This document shows, in pieces, positions 15,726-24,802 of a stretch of 35,643 nucleotides of DNA (the stretch's first letter is position 1; each line of letters starts with the position of its first letter). The DNA comes from DASQUK01 sp035641315 (GTDB lineage Bacteria > Actinomycetota > Acidimicrobiia > Acidimicrobiales > VFJN01), in NCBI GenBank assembly GCA_035641315.1, contig DASQUK010000241.1, positions 1 through 35,643 on the forward strand, in the 5' to 3' direction. The position numbers and the translations under genes were made by a program. A model generated the notes under the pieces. The model was not told the origin of the DNA, made no database searches, and saw nothing but the letters and a program-made list of their open reading frames with translations.

Positions 15726-15734
15726 GAGCTGCCT

Positions 15735-17517
<1,783 letters not shown>

Positions 17518-17519
<2 letters not shown>

Positions 17520-17596
17520 GGGTCGATTCCGCGGGTGATGCACGCAACGTCGACTGGGATTCGTCGCATCGCGAGCGACCGGCGGGATCGACCCTC
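17518..17596 (+). terminator. Stem-loop after lepA
   Basis: The 15-nt arms 17518-17532 and 17582-17596 are inverted repeats with a single G-U-compatible difference; the left arm overlaps the lepA stop codon. The 49-nt loop can form a further small hairpin. Probable terminator or mRNA 3' end separating lepA from hrcA; no U-run. Confidence 0.55.
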
Positions 17597-17627
17597 ACTA
17601 GGTGCGACGCCAACCGGTTCCCGGGAG

Positions 17628-17654
17628 TTAGCACTCGGTACACTCGACTGCCAG
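17628..17654 (+). promoter_or_regulatory. CIRCE-like HrcA operator and promoter
   Basis: TTAGCACTC (17628-17636) matches the left CIRCE half exactly; 9 bp later GACTGCCAG (17646-17654) matches the right half (GAGTGCTAA) at 6 of 9 positions. The spacer holds TACACT (17639-17644), a -10-like box ending 10 nt before the hrcA ATG at 17655. HrcA binding here would cover the promoter and start, giving autoregulation released by heat. Confidence 0.72.
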
Positions 17655-18656
17655 ATGTTGGACGAGCGCAAAGCGGCGATCCTCCGGGCGGTCGTGGAGG
17701 AGTACATCGAGACCGGCCAGCCGGTCGGCTCGGGTCACGTCGCGCAGGCGCCGGGGGTCGACGTGTCGTCGGCCACGGTGCGCAACGAGATGGCGGCGCT
17801 CGAGATCGACGGCTTCCTGCGCCAGCCCCACACGTCTGCGGGCCGGGTGCCGACCGAGAAGGGCTACCGGTTCTTCGTCGACCACCTGCGCCGACCCGCC
17901 CGCCTGGCCACGAGGTCGGCCGAGGAGGTGCGGGTCTTCTTCGCCCGCGCCCACGGCGAGGTCGAGCAGATGCTGTCGGAGACGAGCCGGCTGCTGTCCG
18001 ACCTCACCAACCTCACCAGCGTGGTGGTGGCGCCGACACCCGTCGAGACCAGACTGCGCTCGGTCCAGCTCGTCGCCCTCACGTCGACCTCGGCCGTGCT
18101 CGTCGCCGTGCTGAGCGACGGTTCGGTGGAGAAGCACACGGTCGAGCTGCCCGCGGGCGCCGGCGACGAGCGCGTGGCGGCGGCGAGCGCCCACCTGGCC
18201 GCCCACCTCTCCGGCGCGCCCCGCGAGGCGCTGCGGGTCGTTCCGCACACGGGCGACGCCCCCACCGACGCCCTGGTGGGGCGGGCGATCGACGCCCTGC
18301 GCAACCCGCCCGCCGACGAGCCCGAGCACGTCTACGTGGGCGGTGCCGCCCGCATGGCGCAGGCCTTCGACGCCATCGAGACCGTGCGTGAGGTGCTGGG
18401 CATCCTCGAGCAGCAGTACGTCGTGGTGTCGCTCATCCGCGACGTCATCGACCGGGGGCTGCACGTGGCCATCGGCACCGAGACCGGCATGGCACCGCTG
18501 GCCGAGTGCGCCCTGGTGGTGTCGCCCTACGAGGTGGAGGGCGAGCGGGCCGGCACGATCGGCGTGCTGGGCCCCACCCGCATGAACTACCCGCAGGCGC
18601 TGGCGGCCGTCGCCGTCGTGGGCCACCGCCTTTCCGATCGCCTGACCGAGGGCTAG
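17655..18656 (+). CDS. hrcA: Heat-inducible transcription repressor HrcA
   Basis: Repressor of class I heat-shock genes, which binds CIRCE and needs GroEL to stay active. 333 residues. The N-terminal winged helix contains ILRAVVEEYIETGQPVGS, VSSATVRNEMAALE and the HTSAGRVPTEKGYRFFVD stretch; the central IDD and C-terminal GAF-like domain end with a typical IGVLGPTRMNYPQALAAV block. ATG 17655 is chosen over upstream in-frame codons because MLDERK is the family's start and the CIRCE half-site abuts it. dnaJ begins 3 bp after its stop. Confidence 0.96.
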   Translation: MLDERKAAILRAVVEEYIETGQPVGSGHVAQAPGVDVSSATVRNEMAALEIDGFLRQPHTSAGRVPTEKGYRFFVDHLRRPARLATRSAEEVRVFFARAHGEVEQMLSETSRLLSDLTNLTSVVVAPTPVETRLRSVQLVALTSTSAVLVAVLSDGSVEKHTVELPAGAGDERVAAASAHLAAHLSGAPREALRVVPHTGDAPTDALVGRAIDALRNPPADEPEHVYVGGAARMAQAFDAIETVREVLGILEQQYVVVSLIRDVIDRGLHVAIGTETGMAPLAECALVVSPYEVEGERAGTIGVLGPTRMNYPQALAAVAVVGHRLSDRLTEG

Positions 18657-18659
18657 ACC

Positions 18660-19784
18660 TTGCCGACGGACTACTACGAGCTGCTCGGCGTCTCCCGGGA
18701 CGCCACGCAAGAGGACATCAAGCGCGCCTACCGGCGGCTGGCGCGCCAGCTCCACCCCGATACCGGCCACGGCGACGCGCAGTCGGAAGCTCGGTTCAAG
18801 GAGATCACCCGCGCCTACGAGGTGCTGTCCGATCCGGAGAAGCGCCGGCGCTACGACGCCTACGGCCCCGCCGGCGTGGACGGATCGGGGGTCTCGGGCG
18901 CCGATCCCTTCGGCTTCGGTGGCGGCATCGGCGACGTGTTCGAGGCGTTCTTCGGGTCGAGCCCCTTCGGGGGACGGCGACGGGGACCGGCCGGCCCGCC
19001 GCGGGGCGAGGATCTCGAGCAGGTGGTCGAGCTCGAGTTCGAGGAGGCGGTCTTCGGCTGCCAGCACCCGGTCGCCGTGAAGACCGCGGTGCTGTGCGAC
19101 GCCTGCCAGGCCACCGGCGCCGCCGAGGGCACCCATGCGGTGACCTGCCACGAGTGCGGGGGCACCGGGCAGGTGCAGCGGGTGCGTCAGTCGTTCATCG
19201 GGCAGATGGTCACGTCGTCGCCGTGCGCACGGTGCGGCGGCTCGGGCCAGTTCATCCCCACGCCATGCCCCGTGTGCCGGGGCGAGGGTCGGCGCATCCA
19301 GGAGCGCACCTACACGGTCGACATCGTGGCCGGCGTCGACGACGGTTCGACCCTCCGGCTGGCCGGGCGGGGCGCCGTCGGGCCCCGTGGCGGGGCGTCC
19401 GGCGATCTCTACGTGCACGTGCGCGTGAAGCTCCATCCCCGCTTCGAGCGCCAGGGAACCGACCTGACCACGGTGCTGGAGCTGCCCTACACGCAGGCCG
19501 CCCTGGGCGCGACCATCCCGTTCGAGACGCTGGAGGGCACCGAGGAGCTGGAGATCCCCCGGGGCACGGCGTCGGGCACCACGTTCCGGCTGAGAGGCCG
19601 TGGCGTCCCGCACATCGACCGCCGGGCACGCGGTGACCTGCTGATCAACGTCGTCGTCGAGGTGCCCACCGAGCTGACCGAGGACGAGGAAGAGCTCGTT
19701 CGCCAGCTGGCCGAGCTGCGGGGCGACGAGGTCGCGCCCCCGCCCGCCGGCCTGCTGTCCAAGCTGCGGTCGGCTTTCAAGTAG
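18660..19784 (+). CDS. dnaJ: Chaperone DnaJ
   Basis: Hsp40 co-chaperone delivering substrates to DnaK and triggering its ATPase. 374 residues: J domain with HPD at 32-34, a Gly/Phe linker (72-110), a zinc-binding domain with all four CxxCxGxG-type repeats (Cys146/149, 163/166, 189/192, 203/206), and the C-terminal substrate-binding and dimer domains. The first repeat is CDACQATG, a slight variant. Start is TTG 18660, 3 bp after hrcA, so the two are cotranscribed under the CIRCE-like site. dnaK and grpE are not in the window. Confidence 0.96.
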   Translation: MPTDYYELLGVSRDATQEDIKRAYRRLARQLHPDTGHGDAQSEARFKEITRAYEVLSDPEKRRRYDAYGPAGVDGSGVSGADPFGFGGGIGDVFEAFFGSSPFGGRRRGPAGPPRGEDLEQVVELEFEEAVFGCQHPVAVKTAVLCDACQATGAAEGTHAVTCHECGGTGQVQRVRQSFIGQMVTSSPCARCGGSGQFIPTPCPVCRGEGRRIQERTYTVDIVAGVDDGSTLRLAGRGAVGPRGGASGDLYVHVRVKLHPRFERQGTDLTTVLELPYTQAALGATIPFETLEGTEELEIPRGTASGTTFRLRGRGVPHIDRRARGDLLINVVVEVPTELTEDEEELVRQLAELRGDEVAPPPAGLLSKLRSAFK

Positions 19785-19790
19785 GGGTCG

Positions 19791-20537
19791 ATGTCCGGCG
19801 CCGGCGGACCTGGGGACAGCGGCGTCACCCCGGTGACGGCCCGCGCCCACGTGTTCGTCGCCAACCTCGAGGAACCGGTGCTCGGGGACGACGACCACCA
19901 CCACCTGAGCCGTGTGCTCCGTCTGCCGCCGGACAGCGACGTCACGGCCGGTGACGGCGCCGGGCGGTGGCGGGCATGCCGGCTCGGCGGCGCCCCCGTC
20001 CTGGCTATCGCGGGGCCCACCGTCGCCGACCGCCGACCGTCTCCTCCGATCACGGTGGCGTTCGCCTTGGTCAAGGGCGAGCGCCCCGAGCTGGCGGTGC
20101 AGAAGCTGACCGAGCTGGGTGTCGATCGCATCGTGCCGTTCGTGGCCGAACGCTCGGTGGTGCGCTGGCAACCGGAACGTGCGGAGCGCCACGTCGAACG
20201 GTGGCGCACCATCGCCCGTCAGGCGTCCATGCAATGCCGCCGCACGTGGTTGCCCGAGGTGGCGTCGGTGACCAGCTTCGAGTCGGTGGCGGCCCTGCCA
20301 GGTGCCGCGCTCGCAGACCGCGGCGGGGCACCGCCGACGCTCGACCGGCCGGTGGTGCTGATCGGCCCTGAGGGGGGGTGGGCGCCCGGAGAACGGGCGT
20401 CGGGGCTGCCCACCCTCCGGTTGGGGGACCACGTGTTGCGGGCCGAGACGGCGGCCATCACGGCTGGTGCGATCCTCACTGCGTTACGAGCCGGTGTCCT
20501 GACGCAATCAGGGCCCCTTGGCCACATGGTGAAGTGA
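19791..20537 (+). CDS. rsmE: 16S rRNA m3U1498 methyltransferase
   Basis: SPOUT-fold enzyme that methylates N3 of U1498 in 16S rRNA with S-adenosylmethionine. 248 residues: N-terminal PUA-like part with DDDHHHLSRVLRLPPDSDV, then VAFALVKGERPELAVQKLTELGVDRIVPFVAERSV, RQASMQCRRTWLPEV, and the knot motif VLIGPEGGWAPGE followed by LRLGDHVLRAETAAI. All are diagnostic of RsmE. It starts 6 bp after dnaJ, the widespread dnaJ-rsmE pairing. Confidence 0.96.
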   Translation: MSGAGGPGDSGVTPVTARAHVFVANLEEPVLGDDDHHHLSRVLRLPPDSDVTAGDGAGRWRACRLGGAPVLAIAGPTVADRRPSPPITVAFALVKGERPELAVQKLTELGVDRIVPFVAERSVVRWQPERAERHVERWRTIARQASMQCRRTWLPEVASVTSFESVAALPGAALADRGGAPPTLDRPVVLIGPEGGWAPGERASGLPTLRLGDHVLRAETAAITAGAILTALRAGVLTQSGPLGHMVK

Positions 20538-20595
20538 TCCCGTGGTCCGATGTCGGATTCGCCACGAAAGGCGGGGGTGGCTGGACAGGCAGTGA

Positions 20596-20626
20596 TTGTC
20601 CATGGCCGATCACGGTGCCTTACAGT
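20596..20626 (+). promoter_or_regulatory. Possible promoter of bldD
   Basis: TACAGT (20621-20626) is a good -10 box. TTGTCC at 20596-20601 could be a -35 but at 19 bp spacing. The predicted leader is about 80 nt and holds the hairpin at 20672-20692. Confidence 0.35.
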
Positions 20627-20671
20627 TAGCGCCCGCCTGGACCGCGTGAGGACCGAGAGGTTCCGCGCGGT

Positions 20672-20692
20672 GTCGCTCCGCTGGGGAGCGGC
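20672..20692 (+). promoter_or_regulatory. Leader hairpin of bldD
   Basis: GTCGCTCC pairs with GGAGCGGC (one G-U) around a 5-nt loop, followed by a run of six A and then GGGGAGG, the ribosome-binding site, before ATG 20712. Possible regulatory element; not a terminator in this orientation, as an A-run and not a U-run follows. Confidence 0.4.
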
Positions 20693-20711
20693 AAAAAAGG
20701 GGAGGAACAGC

Positions 20712-21260
20712 ATGGACAGCGACCTCGAGGCTGAGCACGAGAGCGGCTACGCCATCAAGGTGGGGAATCGGCTTCGTTCGATCCGGCGCCAGAAGCACCT
20801 CTCGCTTCAGGACGTCGAGGCGGCATCGGAGCACGAGTTCAAGGCATCGGTGCTCGGAGCCTACGAGCGTGGCGAGAGAGCGATCTCCGTGCCGCGGCTC
20901 CAGCGGCTCGCCCGGTTCTATCGGGTGCCTGTTGACCAGATGCTGCCGAGCGACGAGGAGTTGGGTGGTCGGTCCAACGGCGAGGACGAGCAGGTCCTCG
21001 ACCTGCGCTCCCTGCGCACGGCCCGGCGCGACGATCGTCCCGTCACCATCGACCTGGGCGCAGTCGAACAACTCGGCGGACAGGAGGGCGAGATGCTCAC
21101 TCGCTACCTCCGCATGATCCAGGTGCAGCGGGGCGATTACAACGGCCGCATGCTCACGATCCGGCGCGAGGACCTGCGGGCGGTGGCCTGCATCTTCGAT
21201 TGCCATCCGGATCAGGTGCCGGCCCGCCTCGACAGCCTGGGCCTCTGCCTCGTCAGGTAG
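20712..21260 (+). CDS. bldD: BldD-like transcription regulator with c-di-GMP signature
   Basis: 182 residues with an N-terminal XRE-type helix-turn-helix (about 14-80: GNRLRSIRRQKHLSLQDVEAAS, then YERGERAISVPRLQRLARFY) and a C-terminal domain. Residues 140-154 read RGD, eight residues, then RRED: this is the RxD-X8-RxxD signature by which Streptomyces BldD binds a c-di-GMP tetramer and dimerises. ATG 20712 is preceded by GGGGAGG. In Streptomyces BldD represses development; here targets are unknown, but c-di-GMP control of surface or pilus genes is plausible. Not in an operon with rsmE (174-bp gap). Ortholog call strong, regulon unknown. Confidence 0.88.
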   Translation: MDSDLEAEHESGYAIKVGNRLRSIRRQKHLSLQDVEAASEHEFKASVLGAYERGERAISVPRLQRLARFYRVPVDQMLPSDEELGGRSNGEDEQVLDLRSLRTARRDDRPVTIDLGAVEQLGGQEGEMLTRYLRMIQVQRGDYNGRMLTIRREDLRAVACIFDCHPDQVPARLDSLGLCLVR

Positions 21261-21269
21261 CCCGGGTCT

Positions 21270-21275
21270 TAGGCT
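21270..21275 (+). promoter_or_regulatory. Putative -10 box upstream of the hemW-like gene
   Basis: TAGGCT ends 7 nt before an ATC codon at 21283, which is in frame with the radical-SAM gene. The geometry equals that of the leaderless genes in the window. See the finding on the start codon. Confidence 0.4.
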
Positions 21276-21318
21276 CGCGCCCATCGAATCGTCGGCGCGG
21301 TCGCCATTCGGGGTCTAC

Positions 21319-22359
21319 GTGCACGTGCCGTTCTGCGCGGCCCGGTGCGACTACTGCGCGTTCGCCACCTGGACGGACCGGCACCACCTCCAGTCCGCCT
21401 ACCTGGACGCCTGTCGCCGCGACGTCGACCGTCACGTGGCCGACGGGATGCCGCCGGCCACCAGCGTCTTCGTGGGTGGCGGCACGCCCTCGCTCGTCGA
21501 GCCCGAACAGTTGGCGGCGGTCCTCGCTGCGGTGCCCCGGGCGCCCGGATGCGAGGTGACCATCGAGTGCAATCCCGACACGGTGACGCCGGCGCTGCTG
21601 GAGGTGTACGTCGAGCGAGGGGACGTGAATCGGATCAGCCTGGGCGTGCAGTCGATGGTCGACCAAGTGTTGCGGTCGCTGGGCCGCACGCACGACCCGG
21701 CCAACGTGCGCCGGGCCGTCGAGGCGGTGCGCGGCGCGGGCATCGCGACGTTCAACCTCGACCTGATCTACGGCGCGGCGGGGGAGTCGCTCGACGATTG
21801 GCGCCGGACGTTGGACGCCGCCCTGGAACTGGACCCGCCCCACGTCAGCGCCTATGCCCTCACGGTCGAGCCGGGCACCCCGTTGGCGGCCGACGTGTCC
21901 CGTCATCCCGACGACGACGACCAGGCCGAGAAGTACCTGGCCGCTACCGAGGCGTTGGAGGCGGCCGGGTTGGGCTGGTACGAGATCTCGAACTGGGCGC
22001 GGCGGGGCCACGAGTGCCGTCACAACCGGCTCTACTGGTCGATGGGCGCGTACCAGGCATTCGGATGCGCAGGACACTCCCACCGGCACGGGCGGCGGTT
22101 CTGGAACGTCCACACGCCGGAGCGGTACATCGCGCTCGTCGCCGAGGGGCGCTCGCCCGAAGCCGCGGGTGAGCTGCTCGAACCCGACGCCAGGCGGCTC
22201 GAGGCGCTGCAGCTGGCGGTGCGGACCCGCAGCGGGGTGCCCGTCGAGGCGCTGCCGGTGGACGAGTTGGAGGACCTGGTCGCCGTCGACGCCGACCGGG
22301 CCGTGCTGACCGTGCGGGGGCGGTTGCTCGCCAACGAGGTAGCCCTGCGCCTTCGCTGA
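21319..22359 (+). CDS. HemW-like radical SAM protein
   Basis: Radical SAM protein of the HemW family (coproporphyrinogen III oxidase-like; HemW is now viewed as a heme chaperone rather than an oxidase). From GTG 21319: 346 residues. CAARCDYCAF gives the CxxxCxxC cluster (Cys6, 10, 13); GGGTPS, NRISLGVQSM, LDLIYGAAGES and EISNWARRGHECRHNRLYW follow. The conserved FGVY before HVPFC lies upstream of this GTG, so the real start is probably earlier, at a non-standard codon (ATC 21283 is the only promoter-aligned candidate). It precedes the carboxyltransferase gene by 28 bp. Radical SAM call secure; start uncertain. Confidence 0.9.
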   Translation: MHVPFCAARCDYCAFATWTDRHHLQSAYLDACRRDVDRHVADGMPPATSVFVGGGTPSLVEPEQLAAVLAAVPRAPGCEVTIECNPDTVTPALLEVYVERGDVNRISLGVQSMVDQVLRSLGRTHDPANVRRAVEAVRGAGIATFNLDLIYGAAGESLDDWRRTLDAALELDPPHVSAYALTVEPGTPLAADVSRHPDDDDQAEKYLAATEALEAAGLGWYEISNWARRGHECRHNRLYWSMGAYQAFGCAGHSHRHGRRFWNVHTPERYIALVAEGRSPEAAGELLEPDARRLEALQLAVRTRSGVPVEALPVDELEDLVAVDADRAVLTVRGRLLANEVALRLR

Positions 22360-22387
22360 CCGGGGCGCAGGTGCGGGAGACTCGGCC

Positions 22388-23800
22388 ATGCCGTTCCACC
22401 CCGTCATCGAGGACTGGGACACCGGTCTGATCGCCGGCGACCCCCTCGACTTCCCCGGGTACGACGAGCGGCGCCTGGCCATGGCCGAGACGGGTGAGGC
22501 GGTCCGGACCGGGCGCACCGAGCACTACGCGTTCATCGAGAGTCGGTTCGAGGTGTTGGGCGGAACCATGGGCGCGGCCGCCGGCGAGAAGGTGGTGCGG
22601 GCCTACGACCGGGCTCGCGAGCTACGCCTGCCCGTGGTCGTCTTGACCCGGACCGGCGGCGCCCGGCTGCAGGAGGGCATGGTGGCGCTGGTCCAGCTGG
22701 CCCGGACCGCCGGCGCCGCCCATCGCCATGCCCAGGCGGGCCTGCTGTCGCTGGCCGTGTACGGGTCACCCACCACTGGCGGCGTGCTGGCGTCGTACGC
22801 ATCGCTGGTCGACCTCCGGGCGGTGGTCGCGGGCGCTGTCGTGGGGTTCGCAGGTCCACGGGTCGCCGAGGGGACGCTCGGCATCGCCCTGCCACCCGGA
22901 TCCCACACGGCGGAGGCGGTGTACGACCACGGGCTCGTCGACGCCCGGCTGGACCCCGACGACGTCGCGTCGTGGGTGGAGGCCGCGCTCGGCCTGGTCG
23001 ACCGCGCTCTCCCGACCCGGTCGCTTCCCGCTTGGTCCAAACCGGCCGGGGACGGCGGCACGGGGGGCGGGGGCGGCGCCTGGGGCGAGGTGCTCCGGGC
23101 CCGTGCGGCAGGACGTCCGTCGGGCATCGACCGGGCCGCCCGGCTGTGCTCGTCGTGGGTGGAGCTGCGCGGCGGCGATCCCACAGTGCGGGTGGGGTTG
23201 GCCCGGGTCGCGGGCAGGCGCTGCGTGGTGGTGGCGACCGACCGCTACTGCGGGACCGGGCGCCCGACCCCGGCCGGCTTCCGCCTGGCCCGGCGGGCGG
23301 TCGCGTTGGCGGGTCGCCTGGGGCTGCCGGTGGTCACGCTGGTCGACACCCCGGGCGCCGACCCGTCGCCAGCGGCCGAGGTCGACGGCATCGCGCTCGA
23401 GGTCGCCCGGACGCTGGCGGAGTTCGCGGCCTGTCCGACCCCGACTGTGTCGGTGTGCGTGGGGGAGGGGGGCAGCGGGGGTGCGCTGGCGCTCAGCTAC
23501 GCCGACCGACTGCTGATGTGCGAGCACGCCATCTTCTCGGTGATCGCACCGGAGGGCGCCGCCGCGATCCTGGAACGGGACGTCACCAAGGCCGCCGAGG
23601 TCGCCGACCGACTGCGCCTCACGTCGGGTGACATGCTCGGGCTGGGCGTGGTCGACGAGGTGATCGGCGAGGACGGGGCCGCCCTCGACGAGGCTGTGGG
23701 CCGGGCGCTCGACGGCGCCACTCGGGGCGACCGCGACCGGCGCTGGGACGCCGTGACGGCCCGCTGGCTGCCCGGTTCCGCGTTGCAAGGTGGTTGGTGA
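22388..23800 (+). CDS. Fused AccD/AccA-type carboxyltransferase
   Basis: 470-residue carboxyltransferase of acyl/acetyl-CoA carboxylase, moving CO2 from biotin to the CoA ester. The N-half (1-~215) resembles AccD (TRTGGARLQEGM, YGSPTTGGVLASYA), and the C-half resembles AccA (LVDTPGADPSPAAEVDGIA, GEGGSGGALALSYADRLLM, FSVIAPEGAAAILERD, then GVVDEVI). Both halves carry crotonase-fold glycine motifs. The AccD zinc finger is absent. A Gly-rich linker (GDGGTGGGGGAWGE) joins them. No biotin carboxylase is nearby, so partners are elsewhere. SD GGGAGA stands about 10 nt upstream. It converges on the LysM gene 25 bp away. Confidence 0.87.
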   Translation: MPFHPVIEDWDTGLIAGDPLDFPGYDERRLAMAETGEAVRTGRTEHYAFIESRFEVLGGTMGAAAGEKVVRAYDRARELRLPVVVLTRTGGARLQEGMVALVQLARTAGAAHRHAQAGLLSLAVYGSPTTGGVLASYASLVDLRAVVAGAVVGFAGPRVAEGTLGIALPPGSHTAEAVYDHGLVDARLDPDDVASWVEAALGLVDRALPTRSLPAWSKPAGDGGTGGGGGAWGEVLRARAAGRPSGIDRAARLCSSWVELRGGDPTVRVGLARVAGRRCVVVATDRYCGTGRPTPAGFRLARRAVALAGRLGLPVVTLVDTPGADPSPAAEVDGIALEVARTLAEFAACPTPTVSVCVGEGGSGGALALSYADRLLMCEHAIFSVIAPEGAAAILERDVTKAAEVADRLRLTSGDMLGLGVVDEVIGEDGAALDEAVGRALDGATRGDRDRRWDAVTARWLPGSALQGGW

Positions 23801-23824
23801 CCAACCGCTCTGCAGCACAGATGA

Positions 23825-24802
23825 TCAGCGGGTCGGGTGGGGCAGGACGAGCTCCTGGCCGGGCACCAAGAGATCGGGGTTTGCGGGGTCCAGGAGGCGG
23901 CTGCGGTTGGCCTCGATGAGCCGCCGCCAGTAACCGAGCACCTGGCGGTCGCCCGGCTCGCTGGCGCCGGGTGACACGGTCACGATCTCCGCGGCGATCG
24001 ACCAGAACGAATCCCCGGGCTCGACGATCCACGTGGACGACCCGGTGCCGCGGCTCGGTTGGGTGGGCGACGGAGCCGGTGCGACGGAGGGCGCCGTCGC
24101 CGGCGCAGGAGCCTGTGTGGCGGGAGTTCGGGCCATGGTGGCTGTCGGGGGTGGGCTCGCGGCTCCGGCGTGCGTTGTCTTCGCAGGTATCTGTGCCGGG
24201 TCCCGGGTCATGGTCGCCGTCTGCGGCGAGTCCGGGGCCAGCGCATGCGTTGCCCCCGGTTGCTGGTTGGCACGGGTGGGCTCGGGGGTGGTCGCTGGCA
24301 GTCGAGTCATGGTGGCGGTGGGGCTGGGGTCCGGGGCAGGGTCGGCGGGGATGGCCGCAGCCGGGGTCGGTTGGAAGGTGGCGGCAGCCAGGGTCGTCGA
24401 TGGCACGACACCGAGGAGGGTGCCCGCCGCCAGGCCTAGGCCGCCGCCGCCCGACACGATGCGGCACAGGATCGACGGGCTCACGCGGGCCACGACCGCC
24501 GCCACCCGGTGCCTGCCGAACCGTCGGGTGAGTGCCAGCACCAGGGTGCACACGGCCAGGTACCAGCCGCCGGCCAGCGCGGCGAGCCGCACCAGCGCCA
24601 GCGCCATGGCGTCTGGCCGCGTGGCGTCGACCCAGGCCGACAGGTCGTCCATAGACGTCAGCGGCACGCCGAGCGGCCCGGCGCCGAGGGAGTGCAGTCC
24701 CCGCAGCCCGAGTGCCAGGGCCGCGGTCCATGCCAGCAGGCGCCACCGCTGGCTCATTCGTCCCCCGCGGCAGCGGGGTCTCGGTGACGGTGGCCGGATC
24801 AT
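23825..24802 (-). CDS. Membrane protein with C-terminal LysM domain
   Basis: 325 residues from the ATG at 24802 in an ATGA overlap with the pseudokinase gene; MSQRW at 24757 is an alternative with a better GGGGGA run. Three hydrophobic segments (about 22-42, 65-92, 115-133), then a Pro/Ala/Thr-rich region with three imperfect copies of a TATM(T/A)R-x-PA motif (residues 162-170, 195-203, 220-228), and a LysM-type domain (257-321: WIVEPGDSFWSIA ... DLLVPGQELVLP). LysM binds peptidoglycan, so it likely bridges membrane and wall. Such membrane-LysM proteins are often seen near Tad loci; that link is inference. Confidence 0.8.
   Translation of the reverse strand: MIRPPSPRPRCRGGRMSQRWRLLAWTAALALGLRGLHSLGAGPLGVPLTSMDDLSAWVDATRPDAMALALVRLAALAGGWYLAVCTLVLALTRRFGRHRVAAVVARVSPSILCRIVSGGGGLGLAAGTLLGVVPSTTLAAATFQPTPAAAIPADPAPDPSPTATMTRLPATTPEPTRANQQPGATHALAPDSPQTATMTRDPAQIPAKTTHAGAASPPPTATMARTPATQAPAPATAPSVAPAPSPTQPSRGTGSSTWIVEPGDSFWSIAAEIVTVSPGASEPGDRQVLGYWRRLIEANRSRLLDPANPDLLVPGQELVLPHPTR

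Noticed and set aside
17628..20432. A 934-codon minus-strand open frame
   Set aside because: It is antisense to hrcA, dnaJ and rsmE and its translation is dominated by Arg/His/Gly/Pro.
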